Shown piece after piece: positions 17,450-26,444 of a stretch of DNA of 64,000 nt. A model generated the notes under the pieces. The model ran no database searches. It was not told the DNA's origin and worked only from the letters and a program-made list of their open reading frames with translations. This DNA is from CAYVWB01 sp964455395 (GTDB lineage Bacteria > Desulfobacterota > Desulfovibrionia > Desulfovibrionales > Desulfovibrionaceae). Position 1 is the first letter of the stretch. Every line of letters begins with the position of its first letter. The DNA is taken from NCBI GenBank assembly GCA_964455395.1, contig CAYVWB010000013.1, forward strand, positions 14,971 through 78,970, written 5' to 3'. The translations under genes and the position numbers were made by a program.

Positions 17450-17836
17450 TCAATCCACGATCTGGAGCAGCTCCTTGGCCAGCTCCACCACTTCATCCGG
17501 ATCGAATGGTTTCGTCATGTAATCGTAGGCGCCGATCTCCAAGCCCTTGCGACGGTCCGCTTCCTGCCCCTTGGCCGTCAGCAGCACGATGATGGTGTCT
17601 TTCAGCTCGGAATCTTCCTTGACGGCGCGACAGACTTCATAGCCGTTCATGCGCGGCATCATGATATCCAGAAAGACGGCTTGCGGGCGCTGCTCACGGA
17701 TAATCTGCAGACCCTCCTCGCCGTCCGAGGCGGTGAGGATCTCCACGGCGAACTCCTCTTCCAGATCTTCCAGGGCCTGCTCCAGCAGGGTGCGGATATG
17801 CAGCTCGTCTTCGACAATGAGCAGCTTCTTTCCCAT
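17450..17836 (-). CDS. Single-domain response regulator (CheY-like)
   Basis: 128 residues, receiver domain only. Acidic pocket in LLIVEDELHIR, phosphoacceptor Asp in AVFLDIMMPRMNGYE, the conserved Thr in VLLTAKGQ and Lys in YMTKPFDPDE are all present. ATG 17836 begins directly at the first strand; the 31 codons above it are not receiver-like. No kinase gene adjoins it. Located 278 bp upstream, on the same strand, of the EAL-CBS-GGDEF gene, so it could feed that protein, but no link is shown. Confidence 0.9.
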   Translation of the reverse strand: MGKKLLIVEDELHIRTLLEQALEDLEEEFAVEILTASDGEEGLQIIREQRPQAVFLDIMMPRMNGYEVCRAVKEDSELKDTIIVLLTAKGQEADRRKGLEIGAYDYMTKPFDPDEVVELAKELLQIVD

Positions 17837-18005
17837 GCGAAAACTCCGTCGCCCCCCGGCGCCATGGTTGAAGAAAAGTGCGGCCTGCGCCTGTGCTCCG
17901 CGCACAAGGCGCCCCGGAAAAGCCGGCATGGACGTCGCCGGCTGCGCGACCGCGCGACATCCCCTTCAGTATAGCGTATTCGCACGTGGAACGCCACACC
18001 ATCGA

Positions 18006-19223
18006 TCAGGGATGAATCGGGATGGCGACGTACGCCAACCGCGTCACGGGGTGTGTGTCGGTCAGCAGCAGCGCGCCGAGCGTCTCCCCCCTCCCCTCCT
18101 CGCCTGCTCCGTGCTGGCCATGACGGCGCAACAAGGCGAGGCCTTCCCAATTGTTGGGCAAAAAACCCATGGCGAGCTGGACGGGAGGCCGCGACGCCAA
18201 GGTGAACCCTGCGCCGGAGCGTGTGGGCGGCGTCAACGCGACCAACCGCTCCACGGCCTCCGTGGCGGCGTGGCTCGCGCCTTCGCCGTACCGCGCCGCA
18301 AGGGGATCGGCGGCGGGGTTCAGCACGCGTCGCTGCCCCGGCCAGAAGACGTTCGTCACCCACAGCGTCGGCTCGGTGGTCGCGATGTCCTCTGCCGAGG
18401 CCGCCGTCACCCGGTATTCCAGCGCCGGAAAAGGAATCTCGCCCAGGGGCTCGCCATCCAGGCTGAAGACGTGGGCCACGGGCTGCGGCGTCACGCGCCG
18501 GCCGTTCGCCTCATACAAAATGTAGAGTCGATCGCCCGCCACCGCAGCGGCCTCGAAACCCATGTTGCGCAGGGCCGAGGGCGCCGCCAGCGGGACGAGG
18601 CGGGGATTGAGCCGCAGCGTTCCCGCTTCCACCCAGCCCAGAACGAGGAAGCCCACCATGCCGCGCCGGTCCGGACTGCGCGCTTCGATGACCAGATAGA
18701 TACGACCCCCGGCCGCGGCCACCGCCTCGAAGCCTTCATACCGCGCGCCGCGGGCGCGCACGGCTTCGACCACGGCTGCATAGTCGCCGGGGTGCATCGG
18801 CAGCGGCTCCGGAGTGAGGAAGACGCGCCGACGGGAGTCGAGCGCCGCCTCCACGGCGGTGCGCTGCAGGAGGAAAAACCGCGGCGGCTGGGGAGCGCCG
18901 TCACGCTCCGGTGCGAAATCGGGGTACTGGGGCGCCAGGAGGAGCGCGGGACCCTGCGGGGTGTCGATCCACGTCATGCCGGAAAACTGTGCGCGTGGAG
19001 AGGCCGCCTCCCCATCCAGACTGAGATGACGCACCCGGGCCTCGGCAGGAGAGACCGCAGCCGGCTGCGGGGCCGTGTCGTGGGAAGACGTCTGCGCCGT
19101 GCTCATGACAGGGCCGACCGCGCCGACTCCGCAGCCAAGCGTCACCATCATCAACAGGAGCAACGCCCGCTGCGCCCGCTGCGCCCGGTGGACCCGGTCT
19201 CGAGGCGACGCCGACGGCCTCAT
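18006..19223 (-). CDS. Predicted exported protein, possibly esterase-like/phytase-like beta-propeller
   Basis: 405 residues from ATG 19223, whose first bases overlap the upstream stop (ATGA), so translation is coupled. A basic start and hydrophobic segment (RALLLLMMVTLGCGVGAVG) form a signal peptide; the Cys could be a lipid anchor though the lipobox is imperfect. The body is rich in beta-strand/turn segments of the type seen in secreted propellers: FSGMTWIDTPQGPALLLAPQ, GFEAVAAAGGRIYLVIEA, GFEAAAVAGDRLYILYEA, EGLALL. These recall the esterase-like-activity-of-phytase group (PF13449), a tentative match. No catalytic residue can be named. Confidence 0.65.
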   Translation of the reverse strand: MRPSASPRDRVHRAQRAQRALLLLMMVTLGCGVGAVGPVMSTAQTSSHDTAPQPAAVSPAEARVRHLSLDGEAASPRAQFSGMTWIDTPQGPALLLAPQYPDFAPERDGAPQPPRFFLLQRTAVEAALDSRRRVFLTPEPLPMHPGDYAAVVEAVRARGARYEGFEAVAAAGGRIYLVIEARSPDRRGMVGFLVLGWVEAGTLRLNPRLVPLAAPSALRNMGFEAAAVAGDRLYILYEANGRRVTPQPVAHVFSLDGEPLGEIPFPALEYRVTAASAEDIATTEPTLWVTNVFWPGQRRVLNPAADPLAARYGEGASHAATEAVERLVALTPPTRSGAGFTLASRPPVQLAMGFLPNNWEGLALLRRHGQHGAGEEGRGETLGALLLTDTHPVTRLAYVAIPIHP

Positions 19224-19696
19224 GCTTTCCCTTCGGCCGCCTTGGCCTGGGCCTTGCCCAGCAGCGCGCCGAGAATCGCGCCGCCCGGAGCCGTGAGCCA
19301 GCCGCAGACAATGAGGCTGAAAAGACTGTAAGCGGCGGCGCCCCACGCCGCGACGAGGGGATCGGCCGGGGGTTCGCCGAGGGAGCTGACAGGGCTCCCC
19401 GTGAGTTGATAGGCGATCCATGAGCCGGCGAGCATCAGGAACCAGGTTATCCAGTGTCCCAGCACGCCGGCGAGGAATCCGGCAAACGCCCCGCGCGCCG
19501 GCCCCGGTCTGGCCGCGGCCACGACACGCCAGCAGAGCCCCCCGGCGCTGGCGGCGCCCAGAGCGCTGGCCAGCCAGAAAAGCTCATAGCCTTGGCCGAT
19601 GGCGTTCAACGAGACCCACCCCCCGGCGGCGGCGCCCACAGGCGCGCACGCTGCGGCCATCACAAGGGAGCGACGGAGGAGCAGACGCTGCGGCAT
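19220..19696 (-). CDS. Small integral membrane protein of unknown function
   Basis: 158 residues with about four hydrophobic segments (near residues 10-30, 35-60, 68-95 and 118-148), many small residues, and a charged C-terminal tail KAQAKAAEGKA. Not assigned to a family. It overlaps the following exported-protein gene by four bases (ATGA), so the two are likely made together and may form an envelope pair. Confidence 0.65.
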   Translation of the reverse strand: MPQRLLLRRSLVMAAACAPVGAAAGGWVSLNAIGQGYELFWLASALGAASAGGLCWRVVAAARPGPARGAFAGFLAGVLGHWITWFLMLAGSWIAYQLTGSPVSSLGEPPADPLVAAWGAAAYSLFSLIVCGWLTAPGGAILGALLGKAQAKAAEGKA

Positions 19697-19811
19697 GACG
19701 GGTTCTCCGGGAAGCGGACGGGGCAGGTTGGCGTGGTGTGGACAACCGGGGGTCGGGATGGGCTTGGGGCCGGGACGCCGAGGGCTGTGCGCGCGACCGA
19801 TTCAGCAGAGG

Positions 19812-20627
19812 CTACTCGTCGGCTTTGGCTTGATCCCACAGGTGGTTGAGCTCGTCCAGGGACATGTCGGCCACGTCGCGGCCCTGGGCGCTGGCGGCGG
19901 CTTCCATCATCTCGAACCGTCTGAGGAACTTGAGGTTGGCGAAGTCCAACGCGGCGTTGGCTTTGATTTTGTGCCGGCGTCCCAGTTCGGCGAGGGTGAA
20001 GAGGTAGTCGCCGAACTCGGCTTCCATGGCGGCTTGGTCGCCGTCGGCCACGGCTGCTTCCCATTCGCGCCATTCGTCGTCCAGCTGTGTGCGAAGATCC
20101 TCGTCGCTGGCCCAGGTGAAGCCGTTGCGGGCGGCCTTGGAGTGGATGCGGTACGCCTTCAGCAGGGGCGGCAGGCCCTTGGGGAGGCTGTGGAACACGC
20201 CTTTGCGCGGCGGCTGGGCAGCGTCCGTCGCCCCGTCGTCGCCTTGACGTTCGCGGCGTTTGATGCGCTCCCAGTTGGCGAGGACTTCGCTTGCGTCCTG
20301 CACCGTGGTCTCTCCGAAGACGTGGGGATGGCGGCGGATCATTTTTTCGCGCGCGCTGACAAGCGCCTGTTCGAGGAAGGCGTCTGGTTCGCGACCGGGC
20401 TCCTTTTCGTAGCACCGCGCCAGAAAGCTCAGCAGGAACATGAGATCGCCGAGTTCCTCGGCGGCTTCGGCGGCGTCCCCGGCGCGGATGGCCTCCACCA
20501 GCTCGAAGGCTTCTTCCACAATGTAGTCGCAGAGGGTCAGAGGCGTCTGTTCCTGATCCCATGGACAACCGCCGGGGGCGAGGAGGGCGTCGATGACTTC
20601 AAGGAGTCTGTCGTAGGAGTCGCTCAC
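19812..20627 (-). CDS. mazG: Nucleoside triphosphate pyrophosphohydrolase MazG
   Basis: 271 residues, the length of two-domain MazG. It hydrolyses NTPs/dNTPs to NMP and pyrophosphate, a house-cleaning and stringent-response-modulating role. The first MazG domain has CPWDQEQT and the metal-binding EExxE...ExxD pattern (VEEAFELVEAI, AEELGDLMF); the second, after ~residue 160, has a shorter EAEFGDYLF version. The gene lies 24 nt after a CvpA-family gene in the same orientation and is likely co-transcribed with it. Confidence 0.93.
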   Translation of the reverse strand: MSDSYDRLLEVIDALLAPGGCPWDQEQTPLTLCDYIVEEAFELVEAIRAGDAAEAAEELGDLMFLLSFLARCYEKEPGREPDAFLEQALVSAREKMIRRHPHVFGETTVQDASEVLANWERIKRRERQGDDGATDAAQPPRKGVFHSLPKGLPPLLKAYRIHSKAARNGFTWASDEDLRTQLDDEWREWEAAVADGDQAAMEAEFGDYLFTLAELGRRHKIKANAALDFANLKFLRRFEMMEAAASAQGRDVADMSLDELNHLWDQAKADE

Positions 20628-20651
20628 GCAAGGGCTCCGGGGTGATCGGGT

Positions 20652-21341
20652 TCATCCCACGACGCCGGCGTCCGTCCCCTGACGGGGCGGAGCTGGGGTG
20701 GGATCCGGCGGCAGTTGCCCCGGTCCAGGCTTGGAACCGGGGTGGAAGCGCTTCCACAACGGCTCCTGGGGCGTTTCGGGCGCGGTTTCGTTGCGCGCTT
20801 CGGGAGCAGGCTGGACGCCGGGGGCGTTGGTTCCGGACTCGCCGCCGGAGTCATCGGATTCGGGCGTGAATTCGCGGATGGCCTTGGGCGCGTATTCCTT
20901 GAGATACTCCGTGTACTGACGGATGTACGGCGCAAGCTGGGAGGTGCGCGCCTCTTCGGAGTTGGGGAAGACGGCCACCAGCAACCAGAACGCGACAGCG
21001 CAGATGAGGCCGCCTTTGGCGAGCCCGAAGAGGCCGCCGCCGAGGTGGTCCAACCAGCCGGCCATGAGCGAGCGCGCCACCTTGCGCAACAGGCTCGCCG
21101 CCACCGAGACCGCCAGCAACACGCCGAGGAAGATGACGGCGTAGGCGGCGATGGTGGCCCAGCGAGGATCGCCGAGCAACCGTTCCAGCTGGGGGACGAT
21201 CTGCTCGTAACGGGTGATGGCGAGGTAGACGCCGAGGATCACGCCGCCAAGCGAGGCCACCTCCACGATGAACCCGCGGAAGAGACCGCGGATGGCGCTG
21301 AGGGCGAGGATGACCACGAAAATGATGTCGAGTATGTTCAT
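20652..21341 (-). CDS. CvpA family membrane protein
   Basis: 229 residues. Four hydrophobic segments fill residues 1-125, with the CvpA signature: N-terminal DIIFVVILALSAIRGLFRGF, and later LDHLGGGLFGLAKGGLI. Residues ~150-229 are a proline- and charge-rich tail that is probably disordered and cytoplasmic or periplasmic. CvpA was first linked to colicin V production; in other bacteria it affects envelope integrity, with no known activity. First gene of a two-gene unit with mazG and divergent from an HDOD gene. Confidence 0.88.
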   Translation of the reverse strand: MNILDIIFVVILALSAIRGLFRGFIVEVASLGGVILGVYLAITRYEQIVPQLERLLGDPRWATIAAYAVIFLGVLLAVSVAASLLRKVARSLMAGWLDHLGGGLFGLAKGGLICAVAFWLLVAVFPNSEEARTSQLAPYIRQYTEYLKEYAPKAIREFTPESDDSGGESGTNAPGVQPAPEARNETAPETPQEPLWKRFHPGSKPGPGQLPPDPTPAPPRQGTDAGVVG

Positions 21342-21450
21342 CGGCTGGTCTGACGACGGGTTGATGGTGCGCCGGGAAAGCGCCGCTCATGGCAGGTCTG
21401 TACCAGAAGCTTCTCGGAAAAGGAAGTCTTTCTCCAGTCGCAAAGGTCCC

Positions 21451-21479
21451 TTGCGTTCCCTCCTTGCGGGGCGTATACA
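21451..21479 (+). promoter_or_regulatory. Candidate sigma70-type promoter of the HDOD gene
   Basis: TTGCGT at 21451 and TATACA at 21474 with a 17-bp spacer, giving a leader of about 80 nt. Moderate -10, weak -35. Confidence 0.42.
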
Positions 21480-21564
21480 GCACGGTATGGGGGAATGGAC
21501 GCAGCGTGCGTTCCGTACCGTCGCCCCCCTCCAGGCATTGCATTCCCCAGAGAATCGGACCGCC

Positions 21565-22827
21565 ATGGGCATCGTCAGCATCTGCTCTCTCCAGCCGGGC
21601 ATGGAGCTCGCCACAGATATCGTCGACCGCAACGGCCGCAAGCTGGTCGCTGCGGGGGTGGTGCTTGACGAGCAGCATATGCGCATCCTTCGCATCTGGG
21701 GCGTTTCCGAAGCGGACGTGGTGGGCGTCAACGAGGAGGAAACGCAGGAGCGCAGCCTTGCGGAAATGGACCCCGCGCTGGTCAAGGCCGTCAAGCGTCA
21801 TCTCGTGGCGCGGTGCGCGTACAGCAACCTGGAAGCGCGGTCCGTCCGGGAGCTGCTGCGTTTCCTGCTGCTGCACAACGCCCGCGAAGCCGAGCGCCAA
21901 GGCCTGACGCCGGAGGATCTGCTGGCGCTGTCGCCCCCTGCGCCGACGCAAGACCCCACGCCCCTGGACGCCCCCGAGGTGCAGCTCACTCCCCGGGAAA
22001 TCATCCGCGACGATTTGAAGCTGGGCTCCCTGCCCGTGGTTTTCCACAAGATCGTCGAGGTGGTGAACGACCCCCGCAGCTGCGCTGCGGACGTCGCCGA
22101 GATCATCAACAACGACACGGACCTCGCTGCGCGTGTGCTGAAGCTGGTCAACAGCCCCTTCTACGGTCTCGGCGTCACCATAGACACGGTTTCGCGCGCC
22201 GTAGCCATCCTGGGGAGCAACCAGCTCGTCTCCTTGGCCATGGGCATTTCGGTGGTCACCTTCTTCCGGGGGATCACCAGCCAACTGGTGGACATGCACG
22301 CGTTCTGGCGCCACAGCATCGCCGTGGGCGTGGGCGCACGGCTCTTGGCCAGCCGCCACTTCGCCGCCAACTCCGAACGGTTCTTCGTGGCCGGCCTGCT
22401 CCACGACGTGGGCCGCCTCATGCTCTTCAAGCTCCTGCCCAGCATCGCCCAGAAAGCCTTCGAACGCGCACAGGAGACAGGCGCGCTCATGGTGGACGCC
22501 GAGCGCGAAATCCTCGGTTTCACCCACGCCGCCCTCGGCGCCGCCTTGCTCAAGGAGTGGCGGCTGCCTCTCTCCCTGGAGAACAACGTGGGACGCCACC
22601 ACACCGCCACCGCCGCGGCTTCGCCTCAGGAAGCAGCCATCCTCACCACGGCGGACTGGCTCGCCCACGGCCTGCAAATCGGCTCCAGCGGCGAGGGGTA
22701 CATGCCCCGCTACGACGACGCCGTCTGGGGTCTGCTGGACGCGCCCCTCTCCTGTCTGCCTGAAACCGCGGCGCAGATGCGCTCCCAAACCGAACAAATA
22801 TTCAGGTTCTTCATCACGGATGAGTAA
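21565..22827 (+). CDS. HDOD-domain signalling protein
   Basis: 420 residues from ATG 21565. The reading frame is open 99 codons further up, but that part runs through the divergent promoter region and looks non-coding. Residues 1-60 resemble the small N-terminal domain found in front of HD-GYP proteins (LQPGMELATDIVDRNGRKLV). The HDOD domain spans ~148-345: KLGSLPVVFHKIVEVVN, INNDTDLAARVLKLVNSPFY, HAFWRHSIAVG, and GLLHDVGRLMLF, which keeps a His-Asp pair. HDOD proteins act in motility, DNA-damage and c-di-GMP circuits, usually without catalysis. The next gene overlaps its end by 8 bp. Confidence 0.88.
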   Translation: MGIVSICSLQPGMELATDIVDRNGRKLVAAGVVLDEQHMRILRIWGVSEADVVGVNEEETQERSLAEMDPALVKAVKRHLVARCAYSNLEARSVRELLRFLLLHNAREAERQGLTPEDLLALSPPAPTQDPTPLDAPEVQLTPREIIRDDLKLGSLPVVFHKIVEVVNDPRSCAADVAEIINNDTDLAARVLKLVNSPFYGLGVTIDTVSRAVAILGSNQLVSLAMGISVVTFFRGITSQLVDMHAFWRHSIAVGVGARLLASRHFAANSERFFVAGLLHDVGRLMLFKLLPSIAQKAFERAQETGALMVDAEREILGFTHAALGAALLKEWRLPLSLENNVGRHHTATAAASPQEAAILTTADWLAHGLQIGSSGEGYMPRYDDAVWGLLDAPLSCLPETAAQMRSQTEQIFRFFITDE

Positions 22828-23392
22828 CGGCAAAACCAAACAGGATCTGGAAGACAGGATCCGCACCCTGGAGGAGCAGGCGCGGCTCACTCTGGACATC
22901 CTCGAGATGGCCTCCACTCTTGGCGACTTCCAGACGTCCATCAACAAGCTTCACGAACCCGTCGAAATCTTGCGGGAAACCCTCGGCCGCATCCGCCGGC
23001 TGGTGACCTTCACCACCTCCGCCTTCTATCTCGTCAACGAGGAGACCAGCGACTTCGAGCTCACCCTCTGCGAGCCAAGCCGCCTCGCCGACGTCGTGCG
23101 CGCCGAGGTGGACCAGCTCATCGAGACCGGGGTCTTCGCCTTGGCGTTGCGGGAGAACCGGCCCATCACCGTCTACTCCAGCACCAACGCGCACCGCATC
23201 CTGCTGCACGCGCTGGCCACCAGCTCGCGTACGCGGGGCATGTTCGTGGGGCTCATGCCCCGCCACGAACGCAACATCAGCTCCGTCTTCCTCGCGCTGC
23301 TCTCCATCGTGCTGAAGAACTGCGCCAACGCCATCGAGAGCTTCGAACTCTACCGCCTTTACCGCGAAGGCCATCGGGCGCCCGAATCGTGA
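22820..23392 (+). CDS. Coiled-coil + GAF-like sensory protein coupled to the HDOD gene
   Basis: 190 residues. Residues 1-55 form a charged coiled coil (DLEDRIRTLEEQARLTLDIL and after); the rest has the strand/helix order of a GAF domain (TSAFYLVNEETSDFELTLC, then a long helix and ITVYSSTNAHRILLHALA). There is no output domain, so it may act by binding its partner. The start overlaps the HDOD coding sequence by 8 bp, making translational coupling and a shared complex likely. The GAF label is from pattern only. Confidence 0.7.
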   Translation: MSNGKTKQDLEDRIRTLEEQARLTLDILEMASTLGDFQTSINKLHEPVEILRETLGRIRRLVTFTTSAFYLVNEETSDFELTLCEPSRLADVVRAEVDQLIETGVFALALRENRPITVYSSTNAHRILLHALATSSRTRGMFVGLMPRHERNISSVFLALLSIVLKNCANAIESFELYRLYREGHRAPES

Positions 23393-23524
23393 CGCGCCCT
23401 TCCAGGCGTCGTCGTTCCCATTCCACCCGTCTTGTGCTAAGCTCATGGGATAATACAGGCGCCCCCCCGCCTCCAACCACGACCATCGCGCCGCCACGCG
23501 CCATCAACTCGACCAGAGACGCAC

Positions 23525-23827
23525 GTGCCACAAAACGTCCCCAAATACGAACTCATGCAGTGGGTGAAGATGGTGTTGGTGCGCCACGGCGTGGACCTCT
23601 CCGCGCTGCAGTTCACCTGCACGCCCACTACCGTTTTTCTGTCCGGCCGCCTGCTCAAGGACCCCCGCGGAGAGTTCTCCGTGAACGCGCTGGAGACCAT
23701 GCTGCGCGAGCTGGAAGGCCCGCCTTACGTCCTGCGGGTGAACGCGGAGCTGGACAACTGGGTAGTGGAGAGCCGCTTCGGCGAGTGGACGCTGACGCCG
23801 CTGAAACGCCAACGTCGGGAGGGGTGA
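23525..23827 (+). CDS. Small hypothetical protein
   Basis: 100 residues from a GTG start; the first in-frame ATG is 10 codons in and lacks a ribosome binding site. Soluble, with an alpha/beta pattern: helix ELMQWVKMVLVRHG, strands ALQFTCTPTTVFLSGRLL, helix NALETMLRELEG, strands YVLRVNAELDNWVVE. The middle loosely resembles a BON fold but is too short to assign. Follows the HDOD/GAF-like pair by 132 bp on the same strand. Confidence 0.6.
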   Translation: MPQNVPKYELMQWVKMVLVRHGVDLSALQFTCTPTTVFLSGRLLKDPRGEFSVNALETMLRELEGPPYVLRVNAELDNWVVESRFGEWTLTPLKRQRREG

Positions 23828-24017
23828 CCGGGGGGTGAGGAGCACTGGAGCGCCACGCCGTCGCGCCGGCGACTCGGGAGGCGGCCCACGTCAGCCGCCA
23901 CCTCGCGAACCCTTTAAAGCCTTCCATCCCTGAACTGAAGCGCATATATCGCACGCAGCGGAGACACGCGCGGAGACTGTTCCTCCGCAGCATGGCCCCC
24001 GGAGCTGGCGCGTTCGC

Positions 24018-24839
24018 TCAGAACCGCACCGGTTCGAACGTGCCGTCGGCGAGGTCGAAAAGCAACCCCTCGCCAGGGCGGCCCTTGCCGAGCAGCAAGT
24101 GGATGACGCGCGCCGCCTGCAGTGAGCCAGCCAGCATCACCGTGGGCGCGGGCGTGCCCAACTCGTCCTCCACGCCGCCGCCGGCAGGGAGCAGGTCCGC
24201 GGGGCTCAGCCCCCCCGGCGCTGTCACCGCCACCACGCCGCACCAGCCGGCCACCGCAGCCGTCACCAGAGGGGCGCCGGCGCGTTCGGCAGCGTCTTTC
24301 AGGGGTTTGCGGAAATCCAGGCCGCCCAGGGCGTCCACCACCACGTCAGCGCCCTCCAGAAAGGCGTCCACCGTGGCTTCGGTGAGGAACTCCGCCACAG
24401 GCTCGAAGTCCACAGCCGGGTTCAGCCGCGCCACCCGCGCCGCCGCGGCTTCCGCTTTGGGCCGATCCAGGGCGTCCGTCTCCGAGAGCAGCTGGCGGTT
24501 CAGGTTGGAGGGCTCGAAGATGTCGCCGTCGGCGCCGCGGATGGTCCCCACGCCCATGCGGACCAGAGCCTCCAGGACGTAGCCGCCCAGGCCGCCCAGG
24601 CCCACCAGCGCCACGCGGCTCTCCAGCAGAACGCGCTGGTCCTCCCGTGTGAGACTCTGTTGACTGCGGCGATAGCGTTCGGGCGTCATGCCGAACTCGA
24701 TGGCCGCAAGCTGTGTTTCCCGCACGCTCACGTCAGCGGCGCGCGCCAGCGTCAGCTCTTCCTCCGGGGCGAGCCAACGCTCCTTGAGGGCGAGTCGTCC
24801 CAGCCGTTCCCGCACGAGGGCCATGCCGTATTCACTCAT
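24018..24839 (-). CDS. ThiF/MoeB/HesA-family adenylyltransferase
   Basis: 273 residues of an E1-like enzyme that adenylates the C-terminus of a ubiquitin-like sulfur carrier (ThiS, MoaD or similar). The nucleotide-binding loop is VALVGLGGLGGYVLEAL (residues ~76-92), the ATP/Mg region is DGDIFEPSNLNRQLL, and the domain continues with ADVVVDALGGLD. A Cys in AVAGWCGVV could be the catalytic or sulfur-accepting residue. Zinc-binding CxxC pairs of MoeB are absent. The N-terminal 55 residues are an extra helical segment. No carrier-protein gene is adjacent, so the pathway (thiamine, molybdopterin, tRNA or other) is open. Molybdenum-cofactor gene moeA is 38 kb away. Confidence 0.85.
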   Translation of the reverse strand: MSEYGMALVRERLGRLALKERWLAPEEELTLARAADVSVRETQLAAIEFGMTPERYRRSQQSLTREDQRVLLESRVALVGLGGLGGYVLEALVRMGVGTIRGADGDIFEPSNLNRQLLSETDALDRPKAEAAAARVARLNPAVDFEPVAEFLTEATVDAFLEGADVVVDALGGLDFRKPLKDAAERAGAPLVTAAVAGWCGVVAVTAPGGLSPADLLPAGGGVEDELGTPAPTVMLAGSLQAARVIHLLLGKGRPGEGLLFDLADGTFEPVRF

Positions 24840-25073
24840 CGTAACCTGCTTTTCCGGACTGGCGCGTCACGCTCGCGTGGTCTTGCTTTGCGGATGGCGC
24901 CAAGCCTGGCTTGGGCGTCCTCGGGCGACGCCTCCGTTGCTTCATCGGGAGGAGCCCCGGGACGTAAGGGGATGGAAGGGGACCACGTGGGGGCTGGGTC
25001 CCGCAGCGCACCATACCCTCTCGCGGCCGGCAAAACAAGCCGCCCCCCTGCCGAAGCCGAGTGCGCAAGCGCT

Positions 25074-25673
25074 TCAGCCCTGGGGAGAGGCTTCGCCGCC
25101 GGCGCTTTCCCCGGCTCCGCCCGCGAACATGAGTTTGGGGCAACGCGGCTGCAGGTGGCAGACTTCGCACCCGCCAATGTACGGCATATGGGTGAGCATG
25201 GCGTACTGCCGCGCCAGGCTGTGTTCGTGGGTCCAGGCCACGCCGGCTTCCTCCAGAGCCTTCTCCAGAGCGCGGTTGGGCGCAGGCACGGGAGCGCACC
25301 CCCCGGCGGAGGCCTCGGGCACGTACTGCCGCACGGCTGCCATGAGCACGGCTTGCGCCAGGGCCCCCAGCATGAAGGCATGGGATGGCGCGGAGCTCCA
25401 GCAGGCGTCTATCTCCTGCTCCACGGTTTCGTCCAGCCAGACGAGCAATGCCTCCACGCCGCCGGCGTCGATACGTCTGCCGTGGAGCTTGTCCGCCCAG
25501 ACGTCCAGCCGCCGGGTGAGCTCCGCCGCGGTCTGGGAGTCCAGCCGATTCGTCTGCGCGAGCTGCATGAAATCCTCCATGTGGAGGGTGGGCGCCATCT
25601 CCAGCGGTTCGATGGCATAGCGAGGGCCGCGGCGTTTTTTCCGTGCGGGACTGGGGGGATTTTGCGGGGCCAT
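25074..25673 (-). CDS. Hypothetical protein with C-terminal cysteine cluster
   Basis: 199 residues from ATG 25673, which has AAGGAG upstream; the longer frame lacks one. Residues 1-20 are basic and proline-rich, the middle is helical, and the C-terminus carries GGCEVCHLQPRCPKL, a C-x2-C-x5-C cluster that could hold a zinc ion or iron-sulfur centre together with a further Cys (ACW, GGC) upstream. The tail is Gly/Ala-rich. Not recognised; divergent from the small gene at 25837. Confidence 0.65.
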   Translation of the reverse strand: MAPQNPPSPARKKRRGPRYAIEPLEMAPTLHMEDFMQLAQTNRLDSQTAAELTRRLDVWADKLHGRRIDAGGVEALLVWLDETVEQEIDACWSSAPSHAFMLGALAQAVLMAAVRQYVPEASAGGCAPVPAPNRALEKALEEAGVAWTHEHSLARQYAMLTHMPYIGGCEVCHLQPRCPKLMFAGGAGESAGGEASPQG

Positions 25674-25775
25674 GGGGACTCCTTGGGAAGGTGAAGAAGA
25701 CGAAAGCAAGGGGAACAACGGTGCGGGAGCGGGCGGTATACGTCACGAACAGCGTCTTGTGCAACCCCGTGTCCC

Positions 25776-25804
25776 TTTACTTTGCGTCGCCTGGGCCCTA
25801 TACT
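25776..25804 (+). promoter_or_regulatory. Sigma70-type promoter of the 106-residue protein gene
   Basis: TTTACT at 25776-25781 and TATACT at 25799-25804, exactly 17 bp apart, 33 bp before the start codon. Confidence 0.58.
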
Positions 25805-25836
25805 CCGGAGTGGGCCGCACCCGCAAGGAGGACGCC

Positions 25837-26157
25837 ATGGGCATCATCGCGCGCACCGTCGAAACGAGCAGCTACGCCTTGGGTCTGGAGGGCTTCACGG
25901 ACATCTTTCCCCGTCCGCAATTCCTCTCGTTCAAGGACCTGCCGTACCTGCCGGAGCCCTACACACCGTTGCTGGAGGACGCCGCAGCCATCGCCTCGTC
26001 CCTGCGGGCCACGGGAGACGCCCACTGGGATGCGAACTTCGTCAACAGAACGCAATCCGGAGCGTTCGCTTTCGCCGGCCCTCCCGGGTTTCCGGAAAAC
26101 CGCCCCTTGCGCGCGCCGGAGGAATCGTCCGGCGCCATCTATTCGGGGCTTGTCTGA
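25837..26157 (+). CDS. Small hypothetical protein
   Basis: 106 residues. ATG 25837 has AAGGAGG 7 nt upstream and a good promoter 33 bp before it, so the gene is probably real although the sequence matches no family known to me. It begins MGIIARTVETSSYALGLEGF, is rich in Pro, Phe and aromatic residues, and has no signal peptide or membrane segment. Confidence 0.65.
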   Translation: MGIIARTVETSSYALGLEGFTDIFPRPQFLSFKDLPYLPEPYTPLLEDAAAIASSLRATGDAHWDANFVNRTQSGAFAFAGPPGFPENRPLRAPEESSGAIYSGLV

Positions 26158-26444
26158 TTCCTGCCCCACCCTGCCGCCCATCGACGGATGACCATGGCGA
26201 AAGGGTTGCCCCCGACCGCTTTCCCGAGTAGAGAAACCCTGCCACGACCCGCCACCACCAGGACGAGGCCGGCGCCTTGGGCGCGTCTCGCAGGCGTTCG
26301 ACGCTGCGCCCGGTCATGTCGTCCTCGTGTCGTGGCGCTGAAGTCGCTTGCGGCCACGGCCCCTGTCCCACCAGTTCGCAGCCGGCGCGTCGCTGCTGCA
26401 CAACCCTGACGCTCTCTGCGGAAGCCGGCGCACAAGGAGCGCGC

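Noticed and set aside
23432..23454. TTGTGC ... GATAAT promoter-like hexamers before the 100-residue gene
   Set aside because: Spacer is only 11 bp; no better -35 at the right distance.
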